NCBI RefSeq assembly: GCF_013141715.1
Contig: NZ_WHOA01000248.1
Location: forward strand, 1 to 64,000
DNA: 64,000 nt
Source of the DNA: Paenibacillus phytorum
GTDB taxonomy: Bacteria > Bacillota > Bacilli > Paenibacillales > NBRC-103111
Reading direction: 5' to 3'
Part shown: positions 1 to 8,826 of the stretch, in pieces
Layout: each line of letters opens with the position of its first letter
Numbering within the stretch: position 1 is the first letter of the stretch
Notes under the pieces: model-generated
The model's input: only the letters and a program-made list of their open reading frames with translations
Database searches by the model: none
Told to the model about the DNA's origin: nothing
Program-made: the position numbers and the translations under genes

Positions 1-87
1 TTCCAATGGAAGTATTCATTTCAAGCAGAATACGTTTCGAATGTTCCTGAAGGTCAAAAGAACTTAATGGGGCTGTCCTATAAGTAG
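1..87 (+). other. 3' end of an unidentified reading frame cut by the window start
   Basis: Frame 1 on the plus strand is open from base 1 and closes at a TAG (85-87) that lies inside the perfect palindrome at 69-110. The visible 28-residue tail ends NLMGLSYK. I cannot identify the protein. A stop codon inside an inverted repeat would fit the end of a transposase gene or simply a terminator overlapping a gene end. It may also be chance. The rest of the stretch up to 251 holds only the palindrome and no gene I can support. Confidence 0.25.
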
Positions 88-110
88 AAATCTACTTATA
101 GGACAGCCCC
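69..110. repeat. Perfect 20-bp inverted repeat with 2-nt loop
   Basis: GGGGCTGTCCTATAAGTAGA is followed by AA and then its exact complement. Neither side has a proper T-run, so it is not a textbook intrinsic terminator. The GGGGCTGTCC end resembles termini of some insertion sequences, and this could be an IS end or scar. It lies downstream of the GH36 gene, so it may still stop that transcript. Confidence 0.5.
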
Positions 111-251
111 ATTTCTGCAATGACACATCGTACTTCCACAAAACGAAAAGACATGGATCTTGTTGTTTGGATACTGACACCACGATACCTGACGGAACTG
201 ATACCGCACAACCGTGTTTGTCATGCGGACTCTCGAAACCTTTACATACAT

Positions 252-2048
252 TTATAAGTTCCCATGTACCTCATAATACAATACTTTGGCACAATGAGGT
301 TCTAAGCTTTTAAGTTTCATCGCGTTCGTGAAGTAACCAACTTCCTCTTCCGTACAGAAATCATAAACCCGATAGCTCCCATCCAAGCTTATCTCGATAT
401 CTTTAGGCCGATCGTCAAAATTGAAGATGCAAATGAGATAACGATCCTCCAATTTTATTCGTCCAATCGTATAAGTATCATCGTCAAAGCGGGCGGCTTT
501 ACCGGTTGGAGGCAAGAGCTTCTTCAATGCCCGAATATTTTCCTCGGACAGAGATGGAATTAAGTCTCCGCTCAGGATCATCCCTCCGGATGCTAGGATA
601 ACGGCTTTATGAAATTCGAACTCTTGATCCGAAATATCCGATTTCTTCTCAATGACTTCACCGCTAATCGTCTGGTTATGGAACGTTACTCTTTCGAGGA
701 CTATGACATCCGGGTCGTTATACCACAAAGTGTCGTTTTGCCAGTTCCGAGGAAATAGCTCCTTCGCATTGCCGCTGACGTGTTTCCAGTCCCTTGCAAT
801 ATCGTTAGTCACTCGGTTCCCGTGAACTAATCCAAGAAGCGGCCAGAAAGGAGCATTGCACCCAAGAATAAAGCTATCGTGCCCGACTTCATCAATAATC
901 GCCTTCATTCCACTGCGAAATGCTTCGATTCTAGTCGCTTGTTTGTCGTAACGGCATCCTGGCAAGGCACCATATTGCAGAAAATCCAGCTTAAAATACC
1001 GCCAACCCCACTCATCATGCATAACCCTAACAGCTGACCTCAAATAGTTTTGGGCTTCAGGATGCGTTCCGTCCAGCATATACCATTGCTTTTCCGGCAG
1101 CTTCTTTTTCTGACCGATTCCATTGAATGGTTTGCCTTCCTGATCTTGAACCAGCCAATCCGGTTGCTCAAGCATCAGCTTCGACCCTGGTTCTACAATA
1201 AAGGGAGATAGGTAGCCTGCAGCTTCAATCCCGGTTGCTCGGATACCTTCACTAATTGTTTTGACGTCTGCTCCAAGCGTGACACTTGGAATTAAGAAGT
1301 CGCCATCAGCTGCTGCATAGCCCCCATCAATTTGAATTCGCTTCAGTTCAGGTATTCGCTGGACCATACTGCGTGCATTCTCGTAAAGTCCCTCTGCAGT
1401 TATTGGACGAAGACAATAATAGGAACACCATCCCGTAGGAATTTCAGGATAAAGCATACGCGGGTGGTTCCTATTGAGGCATTCAGCCAATTCTTGAAAG
1501 AGCAGATCGCGGTTCGATCCGGAAGCAAACATGAATTGTTCTAACTCCCACGACTGGCCAGGCCCCAGCTCTAAATCTTCTGTATCCATAATCACTTCTA
1601 TATAGGAATTTCTAAATCGAAACTCGCCGGAAAAGCGATTGCATGAAGTAAAGGCCATCAGCAGGTGCTCCTCATTATAGGGAGACAATGCCAATAGATT
1701 GTAAACCGTCCATAAGTTCTCATGAAACGGAGTTTCAGGGATTCGAAAGAAGTCCCGATCTTTCCCGTAAGCCCCGATCACATAGGGTGAAGAAAGCGTA
1801 CCTCCGTATTGAGTAAGCATTTGAAAGCCTTCACCGTAAAATGGCGTATCGGGGTCGAGAGGCATATCCCCAGAAAAAAGCACGACCTCTTTAATCCGCA
1901 GTGAATGATCAGATCGATTGACAACTCTAGCGTTTAAAAGATTATTCGCCCATGATTTCTCTACAGTAACCTCACGGTCAGCAGCTGTTGTGAAATCGGA
2001 AAGTCTAACACTAGGTTTGATTTTTTTCATATCGTCCAAATTCAGCAT
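252..2048 (-). CDS. GH36-type alpha-galactosidase (melibiase)
   Basis: This cytoplasmic glycoside hydrolase is predicted to release alpha-galactose, or a related alpha-hexose, from imported oligosaccharides. The KLDFL motif (residues 353-357) carries the likely nucleophile Asp355. The R-V-T-N-D motif (412-416) followed by DW supplies the likely acid/base Asp416. An N-terminal beta-sandwich of about 190 residues precedes the barrel, which opens at PTGWCSYY (204-211). There is no signal peptide. The ATG follows an AGAGAGG site. It is the last gene of the operon LplB-YtcP-lipoprotein-cupin-oxidoreductase-GH36, so its substrate probably enters through that importer. At 598 aa it is shorter than the roughly 730-aa classical GH36 enzymes. 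Exact sugar specificity cannot be read from the sequence. Confidence 0.85.
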   Translation of the reverse strand: MLNLDDMKKIKPSVRLSDFTTAADREVTVEKSWANNLLNARVVNRSDHSLRIKEVVLFSGDMPLDPDTPFYGEGFQMLTQYGGTLSSPYVIGAYGKDRDFFRIPETPFHENLWTVYNLLALSPYNEEHLLMAFTSCNRFSGEFRFRNSYIEVIMDTEDLELGPGQSWELEQFMFASGSNRDLLFQELAECLNRNHPRMLYPEIPTGWCSYYCLRPITAEGLYENARSMVQRIPELKRIQIDGGYAAADGDFLIPSVTLGADVKTISEGIRATGIEAAGYLSPFIVEPGSKLMLEQPDWLVQDQEGKPFNGIGQKKKLPEKQWYMLDGTHPEAQNYLRSAVRVMHDEWGWRYFKLDFLQYGALPGCRYDKQATRIEAFRSGMKAIIDEVGHDSFILGCNAPFWPLLGLVHGNRVTNDIARDWKHVSGNAKELFPRNWQNDTLWYNDPDVIVLERVTFHNQTISGEVIEKKSDISDQEFEFHKAVILASGGMILSGDLIPSLSEENIRALKKLLPPTGKAARFDDDTYTIGRIKLEDRYLICIFNFDDRPKDIEISLDGSYRVYDFCTEEEVGYFTNAMKLKSLEPHCAKVLYYEVHGNL

Positions 2049-2081
2049 ATTGAGCCTCTCTCTTTCAAATGATTCATAAGC

Positions 2082-3071
2082 TTACACTTCTTTCATTGCT
2101 TCTTCCACGGAAAGCATTTTTCCTGTTCTCGACGATACAGCAGCAGCATGCACCAAGCTTTGCGACTTCAAATAATCTCTTCCGTTTGGTCTTGGCTCCC
2201 GCTTTTCCTTCAATGCTGTTAGAAATTCATCGATCGACAACACGTTTCCTACCCCGTCGAAGGTGTACACTTCATCGGCCTTTCCTTCCTTCATAAGCTG
2301 CACTCGATTGCTCGTTATCACAATCGCTCCATCCGTACCTTCGAAACGCCAATCACCATACCATTCAGACAGTTTTCCCTTGGCCATCATGCTGCCGTGA
2401 TAATCCACAACCGTTCCTCCGTCAAGCTCCATCCAAGCGCTAAGGTGGACCGTCGTCGTCTCCGTCCAACTTCCGGGCGGATTGCTGTTCATAGCGAACA
2501 ATTTCACCGCTTCCTGACCGGTAAAATAACGGATCATATCGAAATGATGAATCGTGACATCTTCCAGCAATCCATTTGCCAACCGACCAAAATAAGGAAC
2601 GGGTACGACATGATAGCGGTCGAATTCGATATGTACGGATGACAAATGTCCGATAACGCCGCTGTCTAAAAGCTCCTTCGCCTTCAGTACCGGGGCGAAG
2701 AAACGGTAATTCTCAGAAATCATGAACGGGATGTTTTTCAGTTCGGCCTGGCCGACAATATATTGTGCATCCTTAATATCGTTCGAAATCGGCTTCTCGC
2801 AGAGCACAGGCAGGCCATGCGCGAACGCAATCTCGTTAATCGAAGTGTGAATGTGTGGAGGTGTAACATTAATGACGAAATCGGGGCACTCGCTGATGAT
2901 CGCATCTTCCAAAGACGAGTAAAACGGAGTTTCCGGATCAATCGTTTCGCGCAGCTGAACGTTCGCTTCAACAACGCATACCGCATCTACGCCAGCATGA
3001 CGTCTCAATCTCTTGTACCACCCTGAACCGAAGTTTCCTAAACCAACCAGAACCGCCTTCATATTGCTCAT
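2082..3071 (-). CDS. Gfo/Idh/MocA family NAD(P)-dependent oxidoreductase
   Basis: The predicted protein oxidises or epimerises a sugar or inositol in the cytoplasm. The N-terminal Rossmann fold shows VGLGNFGSGW near residues 9-18, and the family signature EKPIS lies near residue 92. The C-terminal alpha/beta domain contains DVTIHHFDMIRY, whose His residues belong to the usual active-site region. Length is normal for the family at 329 aa. Two ATGs are possible; the fourth codon has the better spacing from the AGAGAGG site than the first. It sits between the cupin and GH36 genes, which suggests it processes the monosaccharide released by the GH36 enzyme. Substrate is unknown. Confidence 0.85.
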   Translation of the reverse strand: MSNMKAVLVGLGNFGSGWYKRLRRHAGVDAVCVVEANVQLRETIDPETPFYSSLEDAIISECPDFVINVTPPHIHTSINEIAFAHGLPVLCEKPISNDIKDAQYIVGQAELKNIPFMISENYRFFAPVLKAKELLDSGVIGHLSSVHIEFDRYHVVPVPYFGRLANGLLEDVTIHHFDMIRYFTGQEAVKLFAMNSNPPGSWTETTTVHLSAWMELDGGTVVDYHGSMMAKGKLSEWYGDWRFEGTDGAIVITSNRVQLMKEGKADEVYTFDGVGNVLSIDEFLTALKEKREPRPNGRDYLKSQSLVHAAAVSSRTGKMLSVEEAMKEV

Positions 3072-3086
3072 CCTCTCTTCGCTTCT

Positions 3087-3449
3087 TTACATTTGATTTT
3101 TATTTCGGGATGGTCCAGCATGACACCAGACAACGACAATAGGATCTTCCACGCTTGAAATGAGATGATGGTCCTCTCCCGGCTCAATAATGACGACATC
3201 TCCCGTCTTTACGGGGTACATGTGCTCTTTGTTGATTTCAACCTCGCCTTTGCCCTGCAGGATAAGAAAAGCTTCGCAATCTTCGTGCACATGATAGTCG
3301 ATGCCGCCCGGACCGTCGTTCGTATGAGCGCGTGCGCCCGGTTTCTCGAAGGCAAGCCCACCGTAAGAGAGGTAATCCCCCGGCATAATGTCTTTCAAAA
3401 TATGTCCTTCCGTAACATCGGCCAACTGCTGTAAACGATAAGTTCTCAT
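3087..3449 (-). CDS. Small single-domain cupin
   Basis: This 120-aa protein is a single cupin barrel. The metal-binding motif is visible as H-x-H-x-D-C-E (YHVHEDCEAF) in the first half and EPGEDHH in the second. Such proteins may isomerise, epimerise or simply bind small sugars or acids, and the sequence does not choose between these. AAGGAG lies 9 nt ahead of the ATG. The gene is inside the sugar operon, 27 bp after the lipoprotein gene and 15 bp before the oxidoreductase gene, so an auxiliary role in metabolising the imported sugar is likely. Confidence 0.75.
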   Translation of the reverse strand: MRTYRLQQLADVTEGHILKDIMPGDYLSYGGLAFEKPGARAHTNDGPGGIDYHVHEDCEAFLILQGKGEVEINKEHMYPVKTGDVVIIEPGEDHHLISSVEDPIVVVWCHAGPSRNKNQM

Positions 3450-3476
3450 TTAAAATCACTCCTTCTTTTTATTAAC

Positions 3477-5087
3477 TTACTTCTTGAACAATTCTTCGTA
3501 TTTTTGCTCAGCTTCCTTCATCACTTGATCGCCGCCCATTTTCTTCCATTCCGCAACGAATGCGTCAAACTCGCTGATCGGACGTTTCCCGGTAATGAAG
3601 TCAATGAATGCTTTGACGGCAAATTGATCGAGACGATCTTTATTCTCGTTGAACACGGGTCTGGATACGGGCTCCAGAATATCATATTTCCCTCTGCCGA
3701 TATGCTCGACTTTTTTCCTCAAATCCCGATATTTCGCGTCGGTCATGAATGGAGTCTGGAAATCATAATCGTTAAAGCTGCCCATAAACGGATATTGCGG
3801 CCCGATCCCAAACTTGATTCGTTCGCTTTCTTGGTCATATGGAGGTATAAATTGATAGTCGCCCTCCGGCGAAACGTTATACGTTTTTCCCTTTTCCCCG
3901 TAGGTGACCGAGGCGCGAACATCCGTGTTAAAGCTGTAGGCATCCATAATCTCAAGGTACTTTTTCAGTTTCCCCTGATCTTTTTCCATTTTTTTGGAAA
4001 ACTGTTGACCGGAATTGCCTACCGGATTTTTCTGGAGTGCCCCGTAATCTCCATTCGGGCCTTTGGGTCCGGCAAAAAGCGCCCAATCTACGCCGGGTAT
4101 TTTCTCAAAATATTTGCCTCCGGAGAACGCTCTTGCGGGAAGAAAGTTCCACCAGTTGCTTTCGATGACGCCATATTTCCCGGAAATGATTTTATCATCT
4201 ATGTTCGCTTTTTTGTTCACGGCAAACTCGAGATCAATGAGATCCTGTTTATACCATTTATTTAATATGGTTAATGCATCCTTGGCGCCGGGCTGAATTT
4301 CTCCTTTGATAATTTTCCCGTTTTCTTCGGTGAATGCACCAGGATACACGCCGAATGCCGCGAAGATTGAAGTAAATATATCCGAAAACGGTACCACCCC
4401 AGGCTGCAGCTCGGCTTTTGCGGTCATGCCGAACGTATCTTTCTTACCGTTCTTATCGGGGTCGTCGTTTCTGAATTTGATTAACGCTTCTTCCAACTCA
4501 CCGAGGGTTTCCGGCACTTTGGTAATCCCTACATTTTTCAACCAGTCGTTCCGGATGCCGACTACGGTGGCATCGCTGCCGAGTGTCCAAATAATCGGCA
4601 TGGAGTAGATTTTGCCGTCCCGGCGTTGATACTTGAACGGATCTTGGCCCAAATTTTTGACCAGCCAATTATAATAATTTGGAGAGTTCTGCTTGATGAA
4701 ATCCTCTGAAAGCTCGGCCGGAATGCCCTGTGCGACAAATTTATCGTAGTCAGGCATTTTCAAATCCACCCAATAATCGGGCACCTTTCCCGAAGCGATA
4801 TCCAAAAGCAGCTGCTGCTGATACGTTTCCGCCTTTTCCGGGTCAATGGTGATGTCTACGTTAAACTTGTCCTGTATCACTTTGACTGCATAAGGCTGAT
4901 CCGTCATTTTGTCACTGGCCCAGCTTAAGAAAGTCAGCTTGTATCGTTCTTCCTTACCTGGGCTACTTGCCGTCGCCACCGCATCTCCTTTGGAGCTTTG
5001 ATTGCCCTGACCGGTGCATGCGGTCATGACCACAAGCGTAATTGCCATCATACTGCCTGCTAACACTTTCTTCTTCAATTGAATCAC
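3477..5087 (-). CDS. Carbohydrate ABC importer binding lipoprotein, LplA type
   Basis: This extracellular solute-binding protein should be lipid-anchored and deliver an oligosaccharide to the permeases encoded immediately upstream. An N-terminal hydrophobic stretch ends in the lipobox V-M-T-A-C (lipidated Cys24). The mature part has the family-1 two-lobed fold expected at about 510 residues. The reading frame can begin at GTG (5087), but TTG at codon 4 is better spaced from AAGGGTG. A local EEALIKFRNDDPDKNGKKD stretch is typical of Paenibacillus LplA-like proteins. The substrate is probably an alpha-galactoside, inferred only from the GH36 gene in the same operon. Confidence 0.9.
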   Translation of the reverse strand: MIQLKKKVLAGSMMAITLVVMTACTGQGNQSSKGDAVATASSPGKEERYKLTFLSWASDKMTDQPYAVKVIQDKFNVDITIDPEKAETYQQQLLLDIASGKVPDYWVDLKMPDYDKFVAQGIPAELSEDFIKQNSPNYYNWLVKNLGQDPFKYQRRDGKIYSMPIIWTLGSDATVVGIRNDWLKNVGITKVPETLGELEEALIKFRNDDPDKNGKKDTFGMTAKAELQPGVVPFSDIFTSIFAAFGVYPGAFTEENGKIIKGEIQPGAKDALTILNKWYKQDLIDLEFAVNKKANIDDKIISGKYGVIESNWWNFLPARAFSGGKYFEKIPGVDWALFAGPKGPNGDYGALQKNPVGNSGQQFSKKMEKDQGKLKKYLEIMDAYSFNTDVRASVTYGEKGKTYNVSPEGDYQFIPPYDQESERIKFGIGPQYPFMGSFNDYDFQTPFMTDAKYRDLRKKVEHIGRGKYDILEPVSRPVFNENKDRLDQFAVKAFIDFITGKRPISEFDAFVAEWKKMGGDQVMKEAEQKYEELFKK

Positions 5088-5139
5088 ACCCTTTTATATA
5101 GTGTATGTATCGATAAAGGCTCCCCTGTCCTACAACGGA

Positions 5140-6015
5140 TTAACCTTTAACAGCCCCCAGCATGATACCTTGAACGAAAAATTTTTGCACGAACGGATAA
5201 ATGATCAGCATAGGCAATATGGACAAGATCACGATAGTCGCATACAATTCTCTGCCCAAATGCTTCGTTGTATCCGTCCTGTTGACCAAAGCTTGCATGG
5301 AATCGAGGTTGTTTTCGAGCACGATTTTACGAAGCACGATTTGCAGTACCTGCTTGCCAGGATCCTTGATATAAATCATGGCGTCGAACCATGCATTCCA
5401 ATGATAAACCGCTACCCATAGCGCAACCGTTGCCAGCACAGGCTTCGACAAGGGGAGCGTGATCCTGCAGAAAATCATAAAATAACCCGCCCCGTCTACC
5501 TTCGCTGACTCTTCCAGACTTTCCGGCAACGACCGAAAAAAATTTCTCATAATGAGAACGTTGTACGTACCGACCAAAGACGGCAGCACTAATGCCCACA
5601 TCGTGTCCAACAGACCTAAATTTTTGATTAGCAGAAATGAAGGAATTAAGCCGCCGCTAAAGATCATGGTAAACAAGATGAGCATCGTGATCGTTCTGTT
5701 AAGCGGCAGATCCAACTTGGAAAGAGGATAAGCCAACATCGAAGTAAATAGGAGGCTTAAGGTTACTCCGAGTACCGTCCGCAGCAGCGTGTTTCCATAA
5801 CCGATCCACAAGCCTGTGAATTCCAGAGCAAGCTTATAAGCGGCTAAAGAAAAATTCTGAGGCACCAACATCAGCCCGGATGAATAAGCTCCCTTGCCTG
5901 AAGATAAGGAGATGACAATCTGATTCCAGAACGGCAGTAAAGTAACCACTAGGATCCCCGATACGAGCGCATACAGCAGGATATCAAACCATTTTTCACT
6001 TTTCGTTTTCTTCAT
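5140..6015 (-). CDS. Carbohydrate ABC permease, YtcP/LplC type
   Basis: One of two membrane subunits of a CUT1 importer. About six transmembrane segments are visible. The cytoplasmic EAA loop reads ESAKVDGAGYFMIFCRITLPLSKP, which contacts the ATPase. The C-terminus PFVQKFFVQGIMLGAVKG is diagnostic of the YtcP group. A GGAGGGG site precedes the ATG. It is 24 bp downstream of the LplB-type partner. No ATPase is encoded nearby, so the transporter presumably uses a shared MsmX-like ATPase. Confidence 0.92.
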   Translation of the reverse strand: MKKTKSEKWFDILLYALVSGILVVTLLPFWNQIVISLSSGKGAYSSGLMLVPQNFSLAAYKLALEFTGLWIGYGNTLLRTVLGVTLSLLFTSMLAYPLSKLDLPLNRTITMLILFTMIFSGGLIPSFLLIKNLGLLDTMWALVLPSLVGTYNVLIMRNFFRSLPESLEESAKVDGAGYFMIFCRITLPLSKPVLATVALWVAVYHWNAWFDAMIYIKDPGKQVLQIVLRKIVLENNLDSMQALVNRTDTTKHLGRELYATIVILSILPMLIIYPFVQKFFVQGIMLGAVKG

Positions 6016-6039
6016 AAGCCCCTCCGCCAGATGCCGGTT

Positions 6040-6957
6040 TTACCATAATGCATGTTCTTTTCCACCCATCGTCTTGATGACCTGATTAACAGTTACGATC
6101 ATGATCAAGGCAACGACCGATTTGAATAATCCAACCGCTGTTGCATAGCTGTACTTCATCTCGACCATGCCTTTTCTGTACACATACGTATCGATAATGT
6201 CCGATACCCTGTATACGTTAACACTATACATATTGAAAATTTGATCGAACCCGGCATCCAGAATTCCCGCCATCGACAAAATTAACAGGATGGCCATGAC
6301 TGGAGCGAGCATGGGGATCGTAATATAAATAACCCTTTTGAATCTGCCTGCGCCGTCGATAATGGCCGCTTCATATAATTCGCCGTTAATGCCCGAAATG
6401 GCTGCGAAATAAACGATCGCTCCCCAGCCGAAGCTTTTATAAATTTCCGTCAATACGAGAATGAGCCGGAAATACTGTTCATTTCCCATAAACAAGACAG
6501 GATCCATCCCGAACAGCTTGATAACGGAATTAACGAGACCGTCGATCGAGAGGATACTCATGAAGATCCCCGCCATCACCACCCACGAGATAAAATGCGG
6601 CAAATACGATATCGTTTGAGCTAATTTTTTAAACTTTGCACTGGCTACTTCATTCAACAGCAGGGCAAACACGACCGGAACAGGGAAGCCGAATATTAAT
6701 TTGTAAAAGCTGATGATGATCGTATTTTTCAACACTTGCAAAAAAACCGGATCTGAAAACGCATACATAAAATGGTGCATGCCAATCCAAGGACTGTTCC
6801 AAATCCCCTTCATAAGCTGAAAATCCTTAAATGCCAGCACAGCACCGTACATCGGAACATAATGGAAAAGGATGTAATAAGCTATTGCTGGCAGCATCAT
6901 CACATACAGCACTTTATACTTCTTGAGGCTCCTCATACTGCTCTCCAGAACACCCAC
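6040..6957 (-). CDS. Carbohydrate ABC permease, LplB type
   Basis: The second membrane subunit and first gene of the operon. It has about six transmembrane helices, the MYGAVLAFKDF motif near the N-terminus that typifies LplB proteins, and the EAA loop EAAIIDGAGRFKRVIYITIPML. It ends in the family signature HALW. The longest frame starts at a GTG directly abutting AAGGAGG, which is too close. The ATG at codon 8 (6936) follows GGAG by 6 nt and is the more likely start. A TATAAT for this operon lies at 6970-6975 on the minus strand. Confidence 0.92.
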   Translation of the reverse strand: MGVLESSMRSLKKYKVLYVMMLPAIAYYILFHYVPMYGAVLAFKDFQLMKGIWNSPWIGMHHFMYAFSDPVFLQVLKNTIIISFYKLIFGFPVPVVFALLLNEVASAKFKKLAQTISYLPHFISWVVMAGIFMSILSIDGLVNSVIKLFGMDPVLFMGNEQYFRLILVLTEIYKSFGWGAIVYFAAISGINGELYEAAIIDGAGRFKRVIYITIPMLAPVMAILLILSMAGILDAGFDQIFNMYSVNVYRVSDIIDTYVYRKGMVEMKYSYATAVGLFKSVVALIMIVTVNQVIKTMGGKEHALW

Positions 6958-6969
6958 CTCCTTGTATTT

Positions 6970-6998
6970 ATTATAGGAGTTTCCGTTCTCGCCAACAA
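6970..6998 (-). promoter_or_regulatory. Predicted promoter of the first importer operon
   Basis: On the minus strand TATAAT (6975-6970) lies 17 bp from a poor -35, TTGTTG. The weak -35 suggests that an activator is needed, plausibly the YesN-type regulator encoded just upstream. I looked for the 42-bp element found in the sulfatase locus and did not see it here. Confidence 0.45.
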
Positions 6999-7054
6999 TT
7001 TCAGATTCTTTAGATATGCTTCAATAAATTTCGAACTTTATCCATTCCAATGCA

Positions 7055-7097
7055 AAAAACACGCACCCGCAGTGACGTTCCAGGCATACGTGTTTTT
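7055..7097 (-). terminator. Intrinsic terminator after the YesN/YesM genes
   Basis: AAAAACACG pairs with CGTGTTTTT. On the minus strand the stem is followed by further T residues, 20 bp beyond the stop codon of the kinase gene. Confidence 0.6.
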
Positions 7098-7116
7098 CAT
7101 ATGATCGTGTTTCGAT

Positions 7117-8826
7117 TCACATGTCAGGCAATAGCTCCTCTCTTTTCGGAAGGCGAATGGTCATTACAGTGCCTTTCCCCAAGACGCTTTCAATCGAGAT
7201 CCCATACCCCTCTCCGAAGAAGAGCTTCAGCCGGTCATTTACATTTTTCAACCCGTAGCCTCTGGATTCTCGAGACAACACCTCGCGGGCTTTCTCCTCC
7301 GTCATGCCGACTCCGTTATCCTCTACTGTGATCTCGATATACCCGTCACGGCTTCGTCCCGTTATGGCGATCTTTCCCCGCCCGTCCGTTTTGCCCGCGA
7401 TCCCATGCTCGATACAATTTTCCACTACGGGTTGCAAAATCAAATTAATGGTCACATAAAGAAATATGTCTTCATCAAAATCGTAATGAACGTCGAAGCT
7501 GCTTTCACTCATAATCAGCATGATCTCCACATAGGATTTCATATTGACGACTTCTTCACGTACAGGAATGATATTGTCCCCTTTGTTCAAAGCCGTTCGA
7601 TAAAATTTGGAGAGCGAGGTGACGATTTTGCTGATTTCCTCCTGTCCAGCCTGAACGGACTTCCACTTAATCGCCGACAGCGTATTATAAAGGAAATGAG
7701 GGTTGATTTGGGATTGGAGAGCCTTAAATTCCGCTTTCTGTTGATCGATCTTGTTCTGATAACCGACCAAAATCAACTCGTTTATTTTTTGCAGCATCTG
7801 TCCGAATCGGTTGGTCAGTATTCCAAATTCGTCTATTGAATTGGAAGAGACGACAACATCCAAATTCCCGTTTTCGATCAGTTTCATTTTATGGATCAAC
7901 CGTTTGATCGGTACAGTAAACATGTTGGAAAACATCCAAATCATCAGAAGCAATATTGAAAAACATACGAGTACGATAATGACAGTCGCTTTAATAATGC
8001 TCGTTGCATTGATAGATACCTCATTAAGCGGAATATAATACGATAATGTCCAGCTCGGATGCTGAATTTGCTCGTCGATAATGAAGTATTCATGATTTCC
8101 GCTCTTGGAGGATTTGCCCATAGCATCAAAAAGGAGGCGTTGATTTAGGTAGTCGGAATTGCTGTAAACCACATTTGAATTCTTATCTCTTACGACGATG
8201 CCGAAATTGTTCATTTCTTTGCTCTGCAAACCTTCGAACATTTTGCTATAAGTAAGATTCATAGAGACAGTGCTCGGATTTCGAAGCTGGAAAATGTCCG
8301 GTATTTTCCTGGCTACGATCAAGTTTCCATCTTCCCAATACCATTCCGTATTGACGTTGGCCGAAGCGCTCCGGTACCAATTCGTTTCCGCGACACGGCT
8401 GCTGTTTTGAATGAAATCGCCGTATTCCGGCAGTTTGTTTTGCGTGTAAACGGTAAGCTGCATAATTTCCTTGTTCATTCCCTTAATCGTGTTGAACGTA
8501 GGATCCAGGTAGCTTCTTAAATCATAAGATAAATTGGATACGTCCGTATAATCGTTATTGAATATTTTGAGGATGCCAGTATTGTACACAATAGAATCCA
8601 TAATCCTGTTATATTGATCTGCCTTATAGTCCATATTGTCCGAAATCGTTCGAATCGTCTCTCGTATTCCCTGTAGCGCCTGCTTTTGGAGCAATAACTT
8701 GGACTGATAATAAGAATACAAGCCCAATACCACAATCGGGATCACGATTAGTAATATATAAGATAAGAACAGCTTTTGCCTAATAGAAGTGAATTGAAAT
8801 GCATGAATCCGGTTGGCCCGCTTCAT
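7117..8826 (-). CDS. YesM-type sensor histidine kinase
   Basis: Membrane sensor of a two-component pair. One transmembrane helix lies near residues 18-37 and another near 277-300, enclosing an extracytoplasmic sensor region. A HAMP-like segment follows, then the His_kinase motif Q-I-N-P-H-F-L-Y-N-T with the phosphorylated His, and an ATPase domain with ENCIEHG, DNGVGM and GYGLKNVNDR boxes. Its first codons overlap the upstream regulator gene by 4 bp, so the two are translationally coupled. It most likely senses an extracellular sugar or the loaded binding protein and controls the adjacent importer operon. Confidence 0.92.
   Translation of the reverse strand: MKRANRIHAFQFTSIRQKLFLSYILLIVIPIVVLGLYSYYQSKLLLQKQALQGIRETIRTISDNMDYKADQYNRIMDSIVYNTGILKIFNNDYTDVSNLSYDLRSYLDPTFNTIKGMNKEIMQLTVYTQNKLPEYGDFIQNSSRVAETNWYRSASANVNTEWYWEDGNLIVARKIPDIFQLRNPSTVSMNLTYSKMFEGLQSKEMNNFGIVVRDKNSNVVYSNSDYLNQRLLFDAMGKSSKSGNHEYFIIDEQIQHPSWTLSYYIPLNEVSINATSIIKATVIIVLVCFSILLLMIWMFSNMFTVPIKRLIHKMKLIENGNLDVVVSSNSIDEFGILTNRFGQMLQKINELILVGYQNKIDQQKAEFKALQSQINPHFLYNTLSAIKWKSVQAGQEEISKIVTSLSKFYRTALNKGDNIIPVREEVVNMKSYVEIMLIMSESSFDVHYDFDEDIFLYVTINLILQPVVENCIEHGIAGKTDGRGKIAITGRSRDGYIEITVEDNGVGMTEEKAREVLSRESRGYGLKNVNDRLKLFFGEGYGISIESVLGKGTVMTIRLPKREELLPDM

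Noticed and set aside
111..251. Open frame on the minus strand continuing downstream of GH36
   Set aside because: It has no start codon or ribosome site and lies after the GH36 stop; no recognisable protein.
7000..7045. GAAATT repeats upstream of the first importer promoter
   Set aside because: They are about 30 bp apart, out of phase with an AraC site, and the sequence is low in complexity.
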